Shown here in pieces: positions 34,467 to 43,128 of a stretch of DNA of 64,000 bases (its first letter is position 1; each line of letters starts with the position of its first letter). A program made the translations under genes and the position numbers. The stretch comes from DTU089 sp002440045. Its GTDB lineage: Bacteria; Bacillota; Clostridia; Oscillospirales; Acutalibacteraceae. The stretch covers positions 1 to 64,000 of the forward strand of contig CALABP010000088.1 in the NCBI GenBank assembly GCA_937885695.1. The letters run 5' to 3'. Under the pieces are notes generated by a model that saw only the letters and a program-made list of their open reading frames with translations, was not told where the DNA came from and made no database searches.

Positions 34467-35483
34467 TCAACCTCTTGCAATCATTTCACCGTATTCTTCC
34501 TTTTCTTTTTTTATAAATTCCTTTACGGCTTCTTTTGTGGGCATATCCTGCGAGCAGGCGTGACTTGCAACGAGCATTGCCGCCGAAGCACTGCCGAATT
34601 CAAGCGCGTCCCAAATATCCCAGCCGTCCAAAAGTCCCGAAAGAAATGCCGAAGCATATCCGTCGCCGCCGCCAAAGGATTTGAGAAGCTTTACGGGGAA
34701 GGGTTTTATGTTATAGCTTTCGCCGTCGTTTGTGTATGCCGTAGAGCCGTCTTTGCCGTGCTTGATAACAACGATTGCCGCGCCTTTTTTGTGCCAGAAG
34801 GCGGCGCTTGTTTTGTCGGTGCCGTCAAGACCCAAAAGCTTTTCGGTGAGGTCAAATTCTTCGCGTGAGCCAAGGATAATATCGGCCTTTTCTGCAACCG
34901 CCGAGTAATAAATTGCAATTTCGTCGTTTGACTTCCAGTTATAGGGACGATAGTCAATGTCAAAAATAACGGGAACGCCGTTTTTCTTTGCAAGAGCAAG
35001 CGCTTTTAATGCCGCTTCTCTTGAGGGGCTTTCGCAAAGAGCCGTGCCCGAAATAAGAAGCGCCTTGCCCGAAGTTATATACTCTTCGTCAATGTCTTCG
35101 ACAGAAAGCTTAAGGTCTGCCGCGTCGTTTCTGTACATAAGTATCGAGCTTTCGGTTTCGGAGCGGATTTCCGTGAAAGTAAGACCGATTTTCTCGCCGT
35201 TTTTGCAGCGTGTAACATGCGAGCAGTCAATTCCCTCGTTTTTAAAAAAGTCCTCTACAAAAGTGCCGAGCTCGTCGTCCGAAACCTTTGCGAAAAATCC
35301 GCATTTCTTGCCGAGTCTTGAAAGCCCTACGGCAATGTTTGCGGGCGAACCGCCGAGGTATTTTTTGAAAGTGGTGCTTTGTGAAAGCGGGCAATAGTAG
35401 TCTGTCGGGTTAAAGTCAACGGCAATTCTGCCGAGAAGAATCAAATCGTATTTTTTTGTATTGTCAAACTCAATGTATTTCAC
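34467..35483 (-). CDS. iolC: 5-dehydro-2-deoxygluconokinase
   Basis: 338 residues, PfkB-type sugar kinase. LGGSPANIAVGLSRLG contacts substrate and SFGGGDGYASAFLSGLL carries the catalytic Asp (usual GAGD, here GGGD). It phosphorylates 5-dehydro-2-deoxygluconate. First gene of the minus-strand operon, behind a clear promoter. The aldolase (IolJ) that would act next is not in the window. Confidence 0.95.
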   Translation of the reverse strand: MKYIEFDNTKKYDLILLGRIAVDFNPTDYYCPLSQSTTFKKYLGGSPANIAVGLSRLGKKCGFFAKVSDDELGTFVEDFFKNEGIDCSHVTRCKNGEKIGLTFTEIRSETESSILMYRNDAADLKLSVEDIDEEYITSGKALLISGTALCESPSREAALKALALAKKNGVPVIFDIDYRPYNWKSNDEIAIYYSAVAEKADIILGSREEFDLTEKLLGLDGTDKTSAAFWHKKGAAIVVIKHGKDGSTAYTNDGESYNIKPFPVKLLKSFGGGDGYASAFLSGLLDGWDIWDALEFGSASAAMLVASHACSQDMPTKEAVKEFIKKEKEEYGEMIARG

Positions 35484-35514
35484 AGCTTGTCACTCCTAAT
35501 TTTATTTGCTTACC

Positions 35515-35548
35515 GTAAAATTTTACTACATTTCAAGCCGCATTGCAA
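35515..35548 (-). promoter_or_regulatory. Promoter of the inositol operon with palindrome over the -10
   Basis: On the minus strand: -35 TTGCAA (35548-35543), 17-base spacer, -10 TAAAAT (35525-35520). The -10 is inside a perfect 12-base palindrome GTAAAATTTTAC (35515-35526), a possible operator. Confidence 0.7.
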
Positions 35549-35591
35549 CATTCGGGCAGATAAATTTATATATAAAATTTACTGTAATAAG

Positions 35592-35620
35592 TTGTAAGTT
35601 TTGCCAAAGTATGGTATGAT
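35592..35620 (+). promoter_or_regulatory. Divergent promoter of the yhhN-alaX block
   Basis: -35 TTGTAA (35592-35597), 17-base spacer, -10 TATGAT (35615-35620), 25 bases before ATG 35646. Confidence 0.6.
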
Positions 35621-35645
35621 TGTAAAAAAATCGGGGGTAAACGAT

Positions 35646-36347
35646 ATGGTGTTTTATGTTGTTCTTGCTTTAGGCGTAATCTGCACGGTGATTTTTCTTG
35701 TCAAAAGAGACGCCGACGTCAAAATCGAAACGGTTGTTTTAAAGGCTCTTTCAAGCGTTCTTTTTATTGCCACAGGGCTTTTTGCCGCCGCAGGCAATCC
35801 CGAGTGCTCGCGTCCGTTTTCGGCGCTTATCGCCCTCGGCGGTGTGTTCGGGCTTTTGGGCGACGTGTGGCTTGATTTGAAATATGCCTATAAAAAAGAA
35901 GAAAAAAAGCTTCTTAAAACAGGCTTCACAAGCTTTCTTTTGGGGCACGTTGTCTATTCTTTTGCCATGATATACGGCTTTAATCTTTTGTGGTATCACT
36001 ATTTAATCGCGCTTCTTACAGGAGCCGTGATAGCGGTTGTTACAGCCACAACAGAAAAGCTTTTAAAAGTAAAATACGGCGAGTTCAAGCCCATTACCGT
36101 GGTTTATATGACGGTTCTCGGGTTTACCGTCGGTTTGTCGTTTGCGTGTATGTTAAGCGCAAACTTTGCGCCGTTTTCAATAATGCTCTTTGTCGGTATG
36201 GTGCTTTTCATAGCTTCGGACGCTGTGCTTTCGGGCATTTATTTCGGCAAAGGCAAGTGCGTAAAATCGCAGATTTTACTTAACCACATTCTTTATTACG
36301 GCGCGCAGTATCTTATTGCGTCAAGCCTTGTTTTGGCAAATGTATGA
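35646..36347 (+). CDS. YhhN-family (TMEM86-like) integral membrane protein
   Basis: 233 residues, about eight membrane helices. Signatures are GGVFGLLGDVWLDLKY with the Asp pair, LGHVVYSFAMIYGF, and FIASDAVLSGIYF with a conserved Asp, then NHILYYGAQYLIASS. The animal relative TMEM86 is a lysoplasmalogenase; whether bacterial members cleave lysoplasmalogens is not settled, but Clostridia do contain plasmalogens. The start is ATG 35646 after GGGGGT. Confidence 0.87.
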   Translation: MVFYVVLALGVICTVIFLVKRDADVKIETVVLKALSSVLFIATGLFAAAGNPECSRPFSALIALGGVFGLLGDVWLDLKYAYKKEEKKLLKTGFTSFLLGHVVYSFAMIYGFNLLWYHYLIALLTGAVIAVVTATTEKLLKVKYGEFKPITVVYMTVLGFTVGLSFACMLSANFAPFSIMLFVGMVLFIASDAVLSGIYFGKGKCVKSQILLNHILYYGAQYLIASSLVLANV

Positions 36348-36354
36348 GGAGCTT

Positions 36355-37518
36355 ATGACTGAAAAACTGTATTATAAAGACAGTGAGCTTCGCTGTTTTG
36401 AAGCGGCGGTTCTGTCGTGTGAAAAAAATAAAGACATATTTTCTGTAGTCCTTGATAAAACCGCGTTTTTCCCCGAGGGCGGCGGTCAGCCGTCGGATAC
36501 GGGCAAAATAGGCGATGCGTCTGTTTTTGACGTTCAGGAGGAAAACGGCAAAATAATTCATTATTGCAAAGAGCCTCTTAATGTCGGCGAGAGTTACCGC
36601 TGTGCCGTCGATTGGGAAAGGCGTTTTACATTAATGCAAAACCATTCGGGCGAGCATATAGTTTCCGGTATAGTCCATTCGCTTTTCGGGCTTGATAACG
36701 TCGGGTTTCATATCGGCGAATCAGACGTAACCGTCGATTTTAACGGCGAGCTTTCAAAGGAACAGCTTAACGAGGTCGAAAAACGCGCCAACAAAGCTGT
36801 TTGGGAGAACATTCCGTTTGAAACGTTTTTCCCGACCGAAGACGAGCTTAAAAGCCTTGACTACCGCAGTAAGCTTGACTTAAAAGACAATGTACGGCTT
36901 GTTAAAATAGGCGATATTGACCTTTGCGCCTGCTGTGCGCCGCACGTTAAAAGAAGCGGCGAAATAGGCATAATAAAGCTTCTTGATTTTACAAGGCACC
37001 GCGGCGGCGTGCGCGTTACAATGCGCTCCGGGGAGTGGGCGCTTTCAGACTATTCCGAAAAATACGAAGCGGTTCACGGAATTTCAAATCTTCTTTCGGT
37101 GAAGCATGGCGAAGCGCTTTCTGCGGTTAACCGACTTTCAGAGAGTTTCGGTGCCGCAAAGCGAGAGCTTTATGACTTTAAAATGCGACTTGTCAAAGCG
37201 AATTTTGAAGAGTGTATCGGCAAAAATAATCCGATAGTTTTTATATCTGCCGTTTATGACGGCGATATGCTCAAAGAATTTGCCGACTGCTGTGTTAACG
37301 GCGGCGCATTTCTGTGCGCGGCGTTTTCGGGGAGCGACAAAAGCGGATATTCCTATGCCGTTTTAAGCCGCACCGTCGATATGAAATCATTCGCCGGTGA
37401 AATGAATATGGCGCTTAACGGCCGCGGCGGCGGGCGCGACGGTATGATTCAGGGCAGGGTTTCTGCAAAAAAGGAAGAAATAATTGAATTTTTTAATAAA
37501 AAGTTTAGGAGAGATTAA
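36355..37518 (+). CDS. AlaX-type alanyl-tRNA editing protein with DHHA1 domain
   Basis: 387 residues from ATG 36355 after GAGGAG. Zinc-site His pair in NHSGEHIVSG and Cys/His in CACCAPHVKRSGEIG are the editing-site ligands shared with AlaRS. FFPEGGGQPSDTG opens the barrel. The C-terminal DHHA1 part ends GRGGGRDGMIQG. It should deacylate mischarged Ser- or Gly-tRNA-Ala. It starts 7 bases after yhhN. Confidence 0.92.
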   Translation: MTEKLYYKDSELRCFEAAVLSCEKNKDIFSVVLDKTAFFPEGGGQPSDTGKIGDASVFDVQEENGKIIHYCKEPLNVGESYRCAVDWERRFTLMQNHSGEHIVSGIVHSLFGLDNVGFHIGESDVTVDFNGELSKEQLNEVEKRANKAVWENIPFETFFPTEDELKSLDYRSKLDLKDNVRLVKIGDIDLCACCAPHVKRSGEIGIIKLLDFTRHRGGVRVTMRSGEWALSDYSEKYEAVHGISNLLSVKHGEALSAVNRLSESFGAAKRELYDFKMRLVKANFEECIGKNNPIVFISAVYDGDMLKEFADCCVNGGAFLCAAFSGSDKSGYSYAVLSRTVDMKSFAGEMNMALNGRGGGRDGMIQGRVSAKKEEIIEFFNKKFRRD

Positions 37519-37520
37519 CG

Positions 37521-39146
37521 ATGAATTTTTCTTGTAAACCCGAGAGAGGCTCAAAGAGCACTCCCGACCACATTTTTATAAGCTTTAACGGCGACCCCGC
37601 CACCTCGATGAACGTAACGTGGAGAACGTCTGTCGATATTAAAGACGGCTACGCTCTTTGCAGGGAGGATAATACCGAGGATTATAAAAGATATGACGCA
37701 ACTACCGATGTGTTTGAAAGCGACATAGACATAAGCAATATGTTTTGGGCGAATATGACGGGTCTCAAGCCCGACACAAAGTATTTTTACACAGTCGGCA
37801 ACGACGAATACCGAAGCGAAGAGTTTTATTTTACGACCGCTCCGAAAGAGGCGAAAAGCTTTAAATTCATTTGCGTTTCGGACCAGCAAAAGGGTGAGCC
37901 TTTTGATTTGCCCGATTATTCCGCATTTCACGACGCTCTTAAAGCCCAGCTTGACGCCGACCCCGACATTAAGTTTATTTACACGGGCGGCGACAATACC
38001 GACTGCGGTCAGCACGAGCAGCAGTGGAACGGCGCGTTTGAGGGCTTAAAGGGCATTGTCGAATATATTCCGTTTATGATGACCCTCGGCAATCACGACA
38101 ACCGCGGCTTTAAAGATTATAAAAACGGCATCGGCAGATATTACAGCGAGCCTGCCGAGTTTTTCGGAAAGCAGTTTAAAGGCTCTTATCCCTTTAACGG
38201 TCCTAAGGGGTGGGAGACTGAAAATTACACCTTTGACTATCTCAACACGCATTTTGCCGTTCTCGGCGTAAACGCCCCCGAAGAAGTCAACGAGTGGCTT
38301 GTAAACGACCTTAAAAAGTGCGATAAAAGGTGGAAATTCGGCTCTTATCACTTCCCGATATACTATGCTGGACCCGAGCTTAGCAACGACGACGCTTACC
38401 CGATGATGCGCGAGGGAATGGAAATGCTCGACGTTCTTTTCTCGGGGCACGAGCACAATTTTTCGCGAAGCTTCCCGATTAAAAACGAAGAAATTTTCGA
38501 CAGACCCTCCGAGGGCACCGTTCACTATGAGCTTGGCAACAGCGACTTTAACCCTCCGGGAACTATGACGGTTAAAAAATTCTGGCATGCGGCGTATTTT
38601 CCGCAGTCCGAATTTGTTTCGGCTTTTGCGGTCGTCGAGGTTTCTGAAGACAAGGCGATTTTCACAACAAAACTTAACGACGGCAGAATTGTTGACCAGT
38701 GCGTTATTGACAAGAAAAACGACGTAATTCTTCCGTATGCGCTTGCACCGAAATTCAGAAGAACGCGCCTGTTTTATAAGGGCGTTGACCTCGGAATTTC
38801 CGAAAGAGGCAATTCGCCCGAATTAAAAGACGGCATATGGTTTGCTCCGCTTGCCGTTATGTTCGCCGCAATCGGCGCAGAGGTAATAAAAGAAAAAGGT
38901 AAGGTTACGCTCGGCATATACGGTCACAAGGTGACGTTCACCGAAAATTCAGACGTTGCCGTCGGCGAAAAAGGCGAAATTAAATTGCCTGCACCCGTTT
39001 ACAGGGGCGGTGATACGGCTCAGCTTTATATACCTGTTGAAGCGGTTGTACCCGCTTTCGGAATGAAGTGGGCATATGCAAAACGCAACAACTTTATCAC
39101 GGTAGAGCACGCGTCGGAAGCAATACCGTTTACGGAGCAGCCTTAA
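37521..39146 (+). CDS. Purple-acid-phosphatase-like metallophosphoesterase
   Basis: 541 residues in three parts: an N-terminal fibronectin-like domain (SMNVTWRTSVDIKDGYALC), a calcineurin-like phosphoesterase (CVSDQQKG; TGGDNTDCGQHEQQW; MTLGNHDNRGF; GSYHFPIYYAG; FSGHEHNFSRSF) with the full set of metal ligands, and a C-terminal ~110 residues resembling the copper-amine-oxidase N-domain used in exported Clostridia proteins. Yet there is no signal peptide. The usual PAP order suggests export, so the location is unclear. The ATG lies two bases after the alaX stop. Confidence 0.85.
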   Translation: MNFSCKPERGSKSTPDHIFISFNGDPATSMNVTWRTSVDIKDGYALCREDNTEDYKRYDATTDVFESDIDISNMFWANMTGLKPDTKYFYTVGNDEYRSEEFYFTTAPKEAKSFKFICVSDQQKGEPFDLPDYSAFHDALKAQLDADPDIKFIYTGGDNTDCGQHEQQWNGAFEGLKGIVEYIPFMMTLGNHDNRGFKDYKNGIGRYYSEPAEFFGKQFKGSYPFNGPKGWETENYTFDYLNTHFAVLGVNAPEEVNEWLVNDLKKCDKRWKFGSYHFPIYYAGPELSNDDAYPMMREGMEMLDVLFSGHEHNFSRSFPIKNEEIFDRPSEGTVHYELGNSDFNPPGTMTVKKFWHAAYFPQSEFVSAFAVVEVSEDKAIFTTKLNDGRIVDQCVIDKKNDVILPYALAPKFRRTRLFYKGVDLGISERGNSPELKDGIWFAPLAVMFAAIGAEVIKEKGKVTLGIYGHKVTFTENSDVAVGEKGEIKLPAPVYRGGDTAQLYIPVEAVVPAFGMKWAYAKRNNFITVEHASEAIPFTEQP

Positions 39147-40445
39147 ATGAAAACATTTGACATAATATCCTCATTTTTGCCGCAGGGCGAAAAGTATTTA
39201 TCGGCAGAAAACAGCGAGCTTATGCTGTATAAAAATTGCGATAAAAGCGATTTTCTGAACGTCACAAACGCCCTTTTGAAAGAGGGCGCCGAAAGTGTTT
39301 ATGAGAATACGGTTGACGGCAATGAATTTTATTTTTTCTGTTTTGAATGCGAAAATGTTTCATGCTCTTTTTCAAAAAACGAGCGCGAAATAAGAATAAT
39401 TGCCGAAACGGGCTATTTGTTCCCTGATTTTAATAAAACAGAAGCAAAAGGCGAGTGCGTGCCGACTCTTTTTCAGTTTGAAACGAACCATTCGCTTATA
39501 GATTGCGGTATGTGCTATATTCTTAAAAACCGCGACGGCTCTTTTGTTCTTATAGACAGCGGCCACCAGTATTCTTTAAACGACAGCGAGCGTATTCACG
39601 CATTTTTGCGCGAGCGTACCGCAAAAAACGAGAAAATAAGAATAGCCGGCTGGCTTTTTACCCACGGTCACGACGACCATATCGTTCAGTTTACCGAGTA
39701 TTTAAAGCGGTTTTCCGACGATACGGTTATAGACGGGCTTTATTATAATTTTGTCAGCTGTCATCACCGTGACAGCGGCTTTTGGGACCCCGAGCTTGAA
39801 AGGTATTGCAATGAGTTTTATGACGAAATTGCGCTTCACCCCGAAATTCCCGTTTACAGGGTTCACACGGGTATGGAGTTTTTTATCGGAAGCTTTAAAG
39901 TGACTGCCTTGTGCCTTCATGAGGACGTTTTCCCTGAAAGCATTAAAGATTATAACGATTCTTCGCTTGTCACCGTGTTCTCTGCCGCTGGTAACAGAAT
40001 TATGTTCCCCGGCGACGCCGCTGTCGAAGAAAGCAAAATTCTTGAAAAACGTTACAGCACCGCGCTTAAATGCGACATTGTTCAGTGCTCTCATCACGGC
40101 CATGTCGGCACAAGCTCCGACTTTTACCGCGCCGTAGGCGCGCGCCTTGCGCTTATTCCGAATACAAAAATTAAATATGATGAAGAATTTGCAAGAATCG
40201 AAGCCGACAGGGTTATGGAGTCAATAGCAAGTGAAGTTCATATAAGCTCCGACGGCACCGTGGAAATACCCTTACCGTATAACAAAAATACCGTTAAAGT
40301 TTACAGCGACGAAACCTTTGAAGATTTTGACGGTATATATAAGCTTTGGGGCTATTCTTATACCGATGAATTTAAGTCCGAGCTTTATAAGCGCTACATT
40401 GAACGCGGCGGAAAACCGATAGAAAAATATGAAAACACCCTTTGA
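39147..40445 (+). CDS. Metallo-beta-lactamase-fold hydrolase of the ComEC-like type
   Basis: 432 residues. The N-terminal 125 residues are unrecognised. The MBL core has LFTHGHDDHIVQF (the THxHxDH zinc motif), FPGDAAVEES and QCSHHGHVGTSSDFY, the pattern of the ComEC C-terminal group. No signal peptide or membrane helix is seen. It starts right after the phosphoesterase stop (TAAATG), so the two may act together. Substrate unknown. Confidence 0.8.
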   Translation: MKTFDIISSFLPQGEKYLSAENSELMLYKNCDKSDFLNVTNALLKEGAESVYENTVDGNEFYFFCFECENVSCSFSKNEREIRIIAETGYLFPDFNKTEAKGECVPTLFQFETNHSLIDCGMCYILKNRDGSFVLIDSGHQYSLNDSERIHAFLRERTAKNEKIRIAGWLFTHGHDDHIVQFTEYLKRFSDDTVIDGLYYNFVSCHHRDSGFWDPELERYCNEFYDEIALHPEIPVYRVHTGMEFFIGSFKVTALCLHEDVFPESIKDYNDSSLVTVFSAAGNRIMFPGDAAVEESKILEKRYSTALKCDIVQCSHHGHVGTSSDFYRAVGARLALIPNTKIKYDEEFARIEADRVMESIASEVHISSDGTVEIPLPYNKNTVKVYSDETFEDFDGIYKLWGYSYTDEFKSELYKRYIERGGKPIEKYENTL

Positions 40446-40956
40446 ATATAAGGTGATACGCTCAAGCAGAAGAACGCTTGCTTTGGAAGTAAAAAAAGAT
40501 TTAAGCGTTATTGTGCGCGCGCCGTTCTTTTTATCCGATAGAGAAATTGCCGCTTTTGCCGAAAAGAACGAACAGTGGATTTTTTCTGCCGTTGAAAAGC
40601 AAAAGGCGAGAGCCGCCCGTGACAAAACGTATTCCGAAGATGATATAAAGCGGTTAAGGGCGCTTGCAAAAGAAGTACTGCCGCAAAAAACAGCCGTTTA
40701 TGCCGAAGTTATGGGCGTTAAACCCACTGCGGTGCACATCACCTCGGCAAAAACGCGTTACGGCTCCTGCTCCGGGAAAAACAGCATAAGCTATTCACTC
40801 TATCTAATGGAAAAAAGCGACCGCTGTATAGATTATGTTGTCGTACACGAGCTTGCGCACATAATTTATCACAACCATAAAAAAGAGTTTTATTCGCTCA
40901 TAGAAAGCGTTTTGCCCGATTATAAAGAGCGAATAAAAGAGCTTAAAAACAGTTGA
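40429..40956 (+). CDS. YgjP-like M48-type zinc metallopeptidase
   Basis: 175 residues, complete for the family. VVHELAHIIYHNHKKEF gives HExxH plus the third His, and SAKTRYGSCSGKNSISYSLYLM is the YgjP/UTP-pyrophosphatase-associated signature. No signal peptide, so cytoplasmic. Overlaps the MBL gene by 17 bases. Target unknown. Confidence 0.92.
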   Translation: MKTPFEYKVIRSSRRTLALEVKKDLSVIVRAPFFLSDREIAAFAEKNEQWIFSAVEKQKARAARDKTYSEDDIKRLRALAKEVLPQKTAVYAEVMGVKPTAVHITSAKTRYGSCSGKNSISYSLYLMEKSDRCIDYVVVHELAHIIYHNHKKEFYSLIESVLPDYKERIKELKNS

Positions 40957-40969
40957 GGGGGCGTTTGCC

Positions 40970-42451
40970 TTGAAAAAACAAAGCGTTGTGTCAAATATTC
41001 TCGAAGCTTTTATAAAAGCCTCGGGCAAAAAGGCGCTCAGAACAAATCCCGTAACGCCTGCAATCAAGGGTAGGTTTGATTATTTGAAAAAGGCGCGCTC
41101 ACAAAAATTCACGGCGGGCTTCGGCAAAAGCGCTATGATGCCTTGGGATATTGAAAAGAAAAAGTATTACATAGCGGGCTACGGCGAAAACAACCCTGCA
41201 AAAGGCGTTATTGACCCGCAATACGCTCACGCTTTGTGGCTTGACGACAATTCGGGCCGCGGCGGCGTTCTTTTCGTTTCGCTTGACGCTGTAGGCCTTT
41301 TAAATAAGGACGTGAATGAAGCAAAAAGGCGGCTTAGCGGCTTCACAAAAGAAACGGGTTGCCGAAGCATCAACATATTTTGCACGCACAACCACGCCGG
41401 TATAGATACCATGGGTATTTGGGGGCGGCTGCCATTAAGCGGCAAAGACCCCGAATTTATGGAAATTCTTTTTTCCGCAATCGTGAAAGCAGCGTATACG
41501 GCTTTTAAAACGCGAAAAGAAGGCGACCTTTTCCTCGGAACCGCAGAAGTGCCCGATATGCAAGAGGATATTCGCACGCCTGTCGTTTACTCAAAAACGC
41601 TTACGCGTTTCAGGTTTGTTCCCGATAACGGCGAAAATGAAATTTGGCTTTTAAATTTTGCTTCGCATTCCGAGTCGCTTCAGGGGTGTAATCACCTTGT
41701 AAGCGCCGATTTTCCGTGTTATATGCGAAGGCGCATAAAAGAAGCCGCCAATGCGGATGTGGTTTACGGCGTCGGCGCAATAGGCGGAATGATTAGCATG
41801 GAGATTGAAAATGAGGACGTTTTGAAAAAAGAGCACCGCTTGCTTGAGTCTACCGAAAAAATAGGCGAAAAACTTGCGGATTATGCGCTTTCAATCTCAA
41901 ACGACGAAAAACTGTCGCCCGTAATCAATTTTATACGTTCCGAATTTTTTGTCGAAGCCGATAATCCCGTTCTTGCGCTTGCCTGCAACTTAGGCATTAT
42001 TTCTGCCGACAAATACGGCGACCGCGATTCGTCAAAGGGCTTTTCACTGAAAACCGAGCTGACTTATTTTGAAATCGGTTCTAAAAAAATGCTGTTTTTG
42101 CCTTGCGAAATCTTTCCCGAGCTTGTTTTCGGCGGTTTTCTTTCAAAAGACGAGTCCGCAACGGGCTTTGGCGAAGAGGTTAACCCGCCGCTTATTTCAA
42201 AAATTGTCGGCGATGACAGTATTCTTGTTTTCGGGCTTGCAAACGACGAGCTGGGTTACGTTCTGCCGCCAAACGACTTTTTGTTAAACGAAGAAAAGCC
42301 GTATCTTGAAAAGGCTATAGACCGCCACGGCAGACGCCATTATGAAGAAACAAATTCTTTAGGGCCTAAAACTGCTAGCGCCGTCGCAGAAGCAGTTCTT
42401 GAAGCCGTTCGTATTGTAAACGAAACAAAAGAAAAGAACAAAAACTTATAA
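40970..42451 (+). CDS. Neutral-ceramidase-N-domain-like hydrolase
   Basis: 493 residues from TTG 40970 after GAGGGGGCG. FTAGFGKSAMMPW, LFVSLDAVGLLNKDV, CTHNHAGIDTMG and LNFASHSESLQG resemble the zinc-binding N-terminal domain of neutral/alkaline ceramidases and related amidases (His in the HNHAG and SHSES motifs). True ceramidases are exported and longer; this one has no signal peptide and no C-terminal Ig domain, so a different amide substrate is likely. Fifth gene of the alaX block and followed by a terminator. Confidence 0.65.
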   Translation: MKKQSVVSNILEAFIKASGKKALRTNPVTPAIKGRFDYLKKARSQKFTAGFGKSAMMPWDIEKKKYYIAGYGENNPAKGVIDPQYAHALWLDDNSGRGGVLFVSLDAVGLLNKDVNEAKRRLSGFTKETGCRSINIFCTHNHAGIDTMGIWGRLPLSGKDPEFMEILFSAIVKAAYTAFKTRKEGDLFLGTAEVPDMQEDIRTPVVYSKTLTRFRFVPDNGENEIWLLNFASHSESLQGCNHLVSADFPCYMRRRIKEAANADVVYGVGAIGGMISMEIENEDVLKKEHRLLESTEKIGEKLADYALSISNDEKLSPVINFIRSEFFVEADNPVLALACNLGIISADKYGDRDSSKGFSLKTELTYFEIGSKKMLFLPCEIFPELVFGGFLSKDESATGFGEEVNPPLISKIVGDDSILVFGLANDELGYVLPPNDFLLNEEKPYLEKAIDRHGRRHYEETNSLGPKTASAVAEAVLEAVRIVNETKEKNKNL

Positions 42452-42453
42452 TA

Positions 42454-42496
42454 AAAACGCCTTATCGCACGTTTAAACCGTGTTATAAGGCGTTTT
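42454..42496. terminator. Bidirectional terminator between convergent genes
   Basis: Arms AAAACGCCTTAT and ATAAGGCGTTTT, with inner CACG/CCGTG pairing. It serves the ceramidase-like gene and rnhA. Confidence 0.9.
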
Positions 42497-42507
42497 ATTC
42501 TGTCAAC

Positions 42508-42954
42508 TTAGCCGATATTTTTAAATTTTAAAGACTCTGCAACAGCAAGCGCGTCGCACCGCTCGTTTTCCGGGTGTTCGTTGTGGCCTTTTACCCATTT
42601 GAACTCTGCGTTATGAATTTCTAAAAGCCCTAAAAGCTTTTCCCAAAGGTCAACGTTTAAAGCGGGCTTTTTGTCGGCTTTTTTCCAACCGTTTTTTTGC
42701 CACGAATACACCCAGCCTTTTAAAACGGCGTCGCAAACATATTTTGAGTCTGTCGTAATTGTTACGTTACACGGCACTTTCAGCGCCGAAAGCGCCGAAA
42801 TTACCGCAGTAAGCTCCATTCTGTTGTTTGTTGTAAGCGCTTCGCCGCCCGAAAGCTCTTTTTCTTTTCCGTTACAGCGCAAAATAGCGCCCCAACCGCC
42901 GGGACCGGGGTTTCCGGAACAAGCGCCGTCTGTAAAAATCTCAACGTTTTTCAA
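42508..42954 (-). CDS. rnhA: Ribonuclease HI
   Basis: 148 residues from TTG 42954, six bases after GGAGTG. The catalytic acids are in IFTDGACSGNPGPGG, NNRMELTAVISAL and TTDSKYVCD, with VKGHNEHPENERCDALA giving the His and last Asp. It removes RNA from RNA-DNA hybrids. An open extension to 43002 lacks a ribosome site. Confidence 0.95.
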   Translation of the reverse strand: MKNVEIFTDGACSGNPGPGGWGAILRCNGKEKELSGGEALTTNNRMELTAVISALSALKVPCNVTITTDSKYVCDAVLKGWVYSWQKNGWKKADKKPALNVDLWEKLLGLLEIHNAEFKWVKGHNEHPENERCDALAVAESLKFKNIG

Positions 42955-42982
42955 AAAATCCACTCCGAAATATGATGTGTAT

Positions 42983-43010
42983 ATTGTATCATAATCCCGC
43001 AAAAAGTAAA
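42983..43010 (-). promoter_or_regulatory. Promoter of rnhA
   Basis: On the minus strand: -35 TTTACT (43010-43005), 16-base spacer, -10 TACAAT (42988-42983). Confidence 0.5.
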
Positions 43011-43128
43011 GCCGCGTTAGAGAAAAATCCTTATTTTTGAAAAAATGATTATTTTTAAACGAATTGGAAATACTTTCGTATTGCAGGGGACGACAGCTTC
43101 TCTGAACTTTTAATTCGGGGGTATTTTT

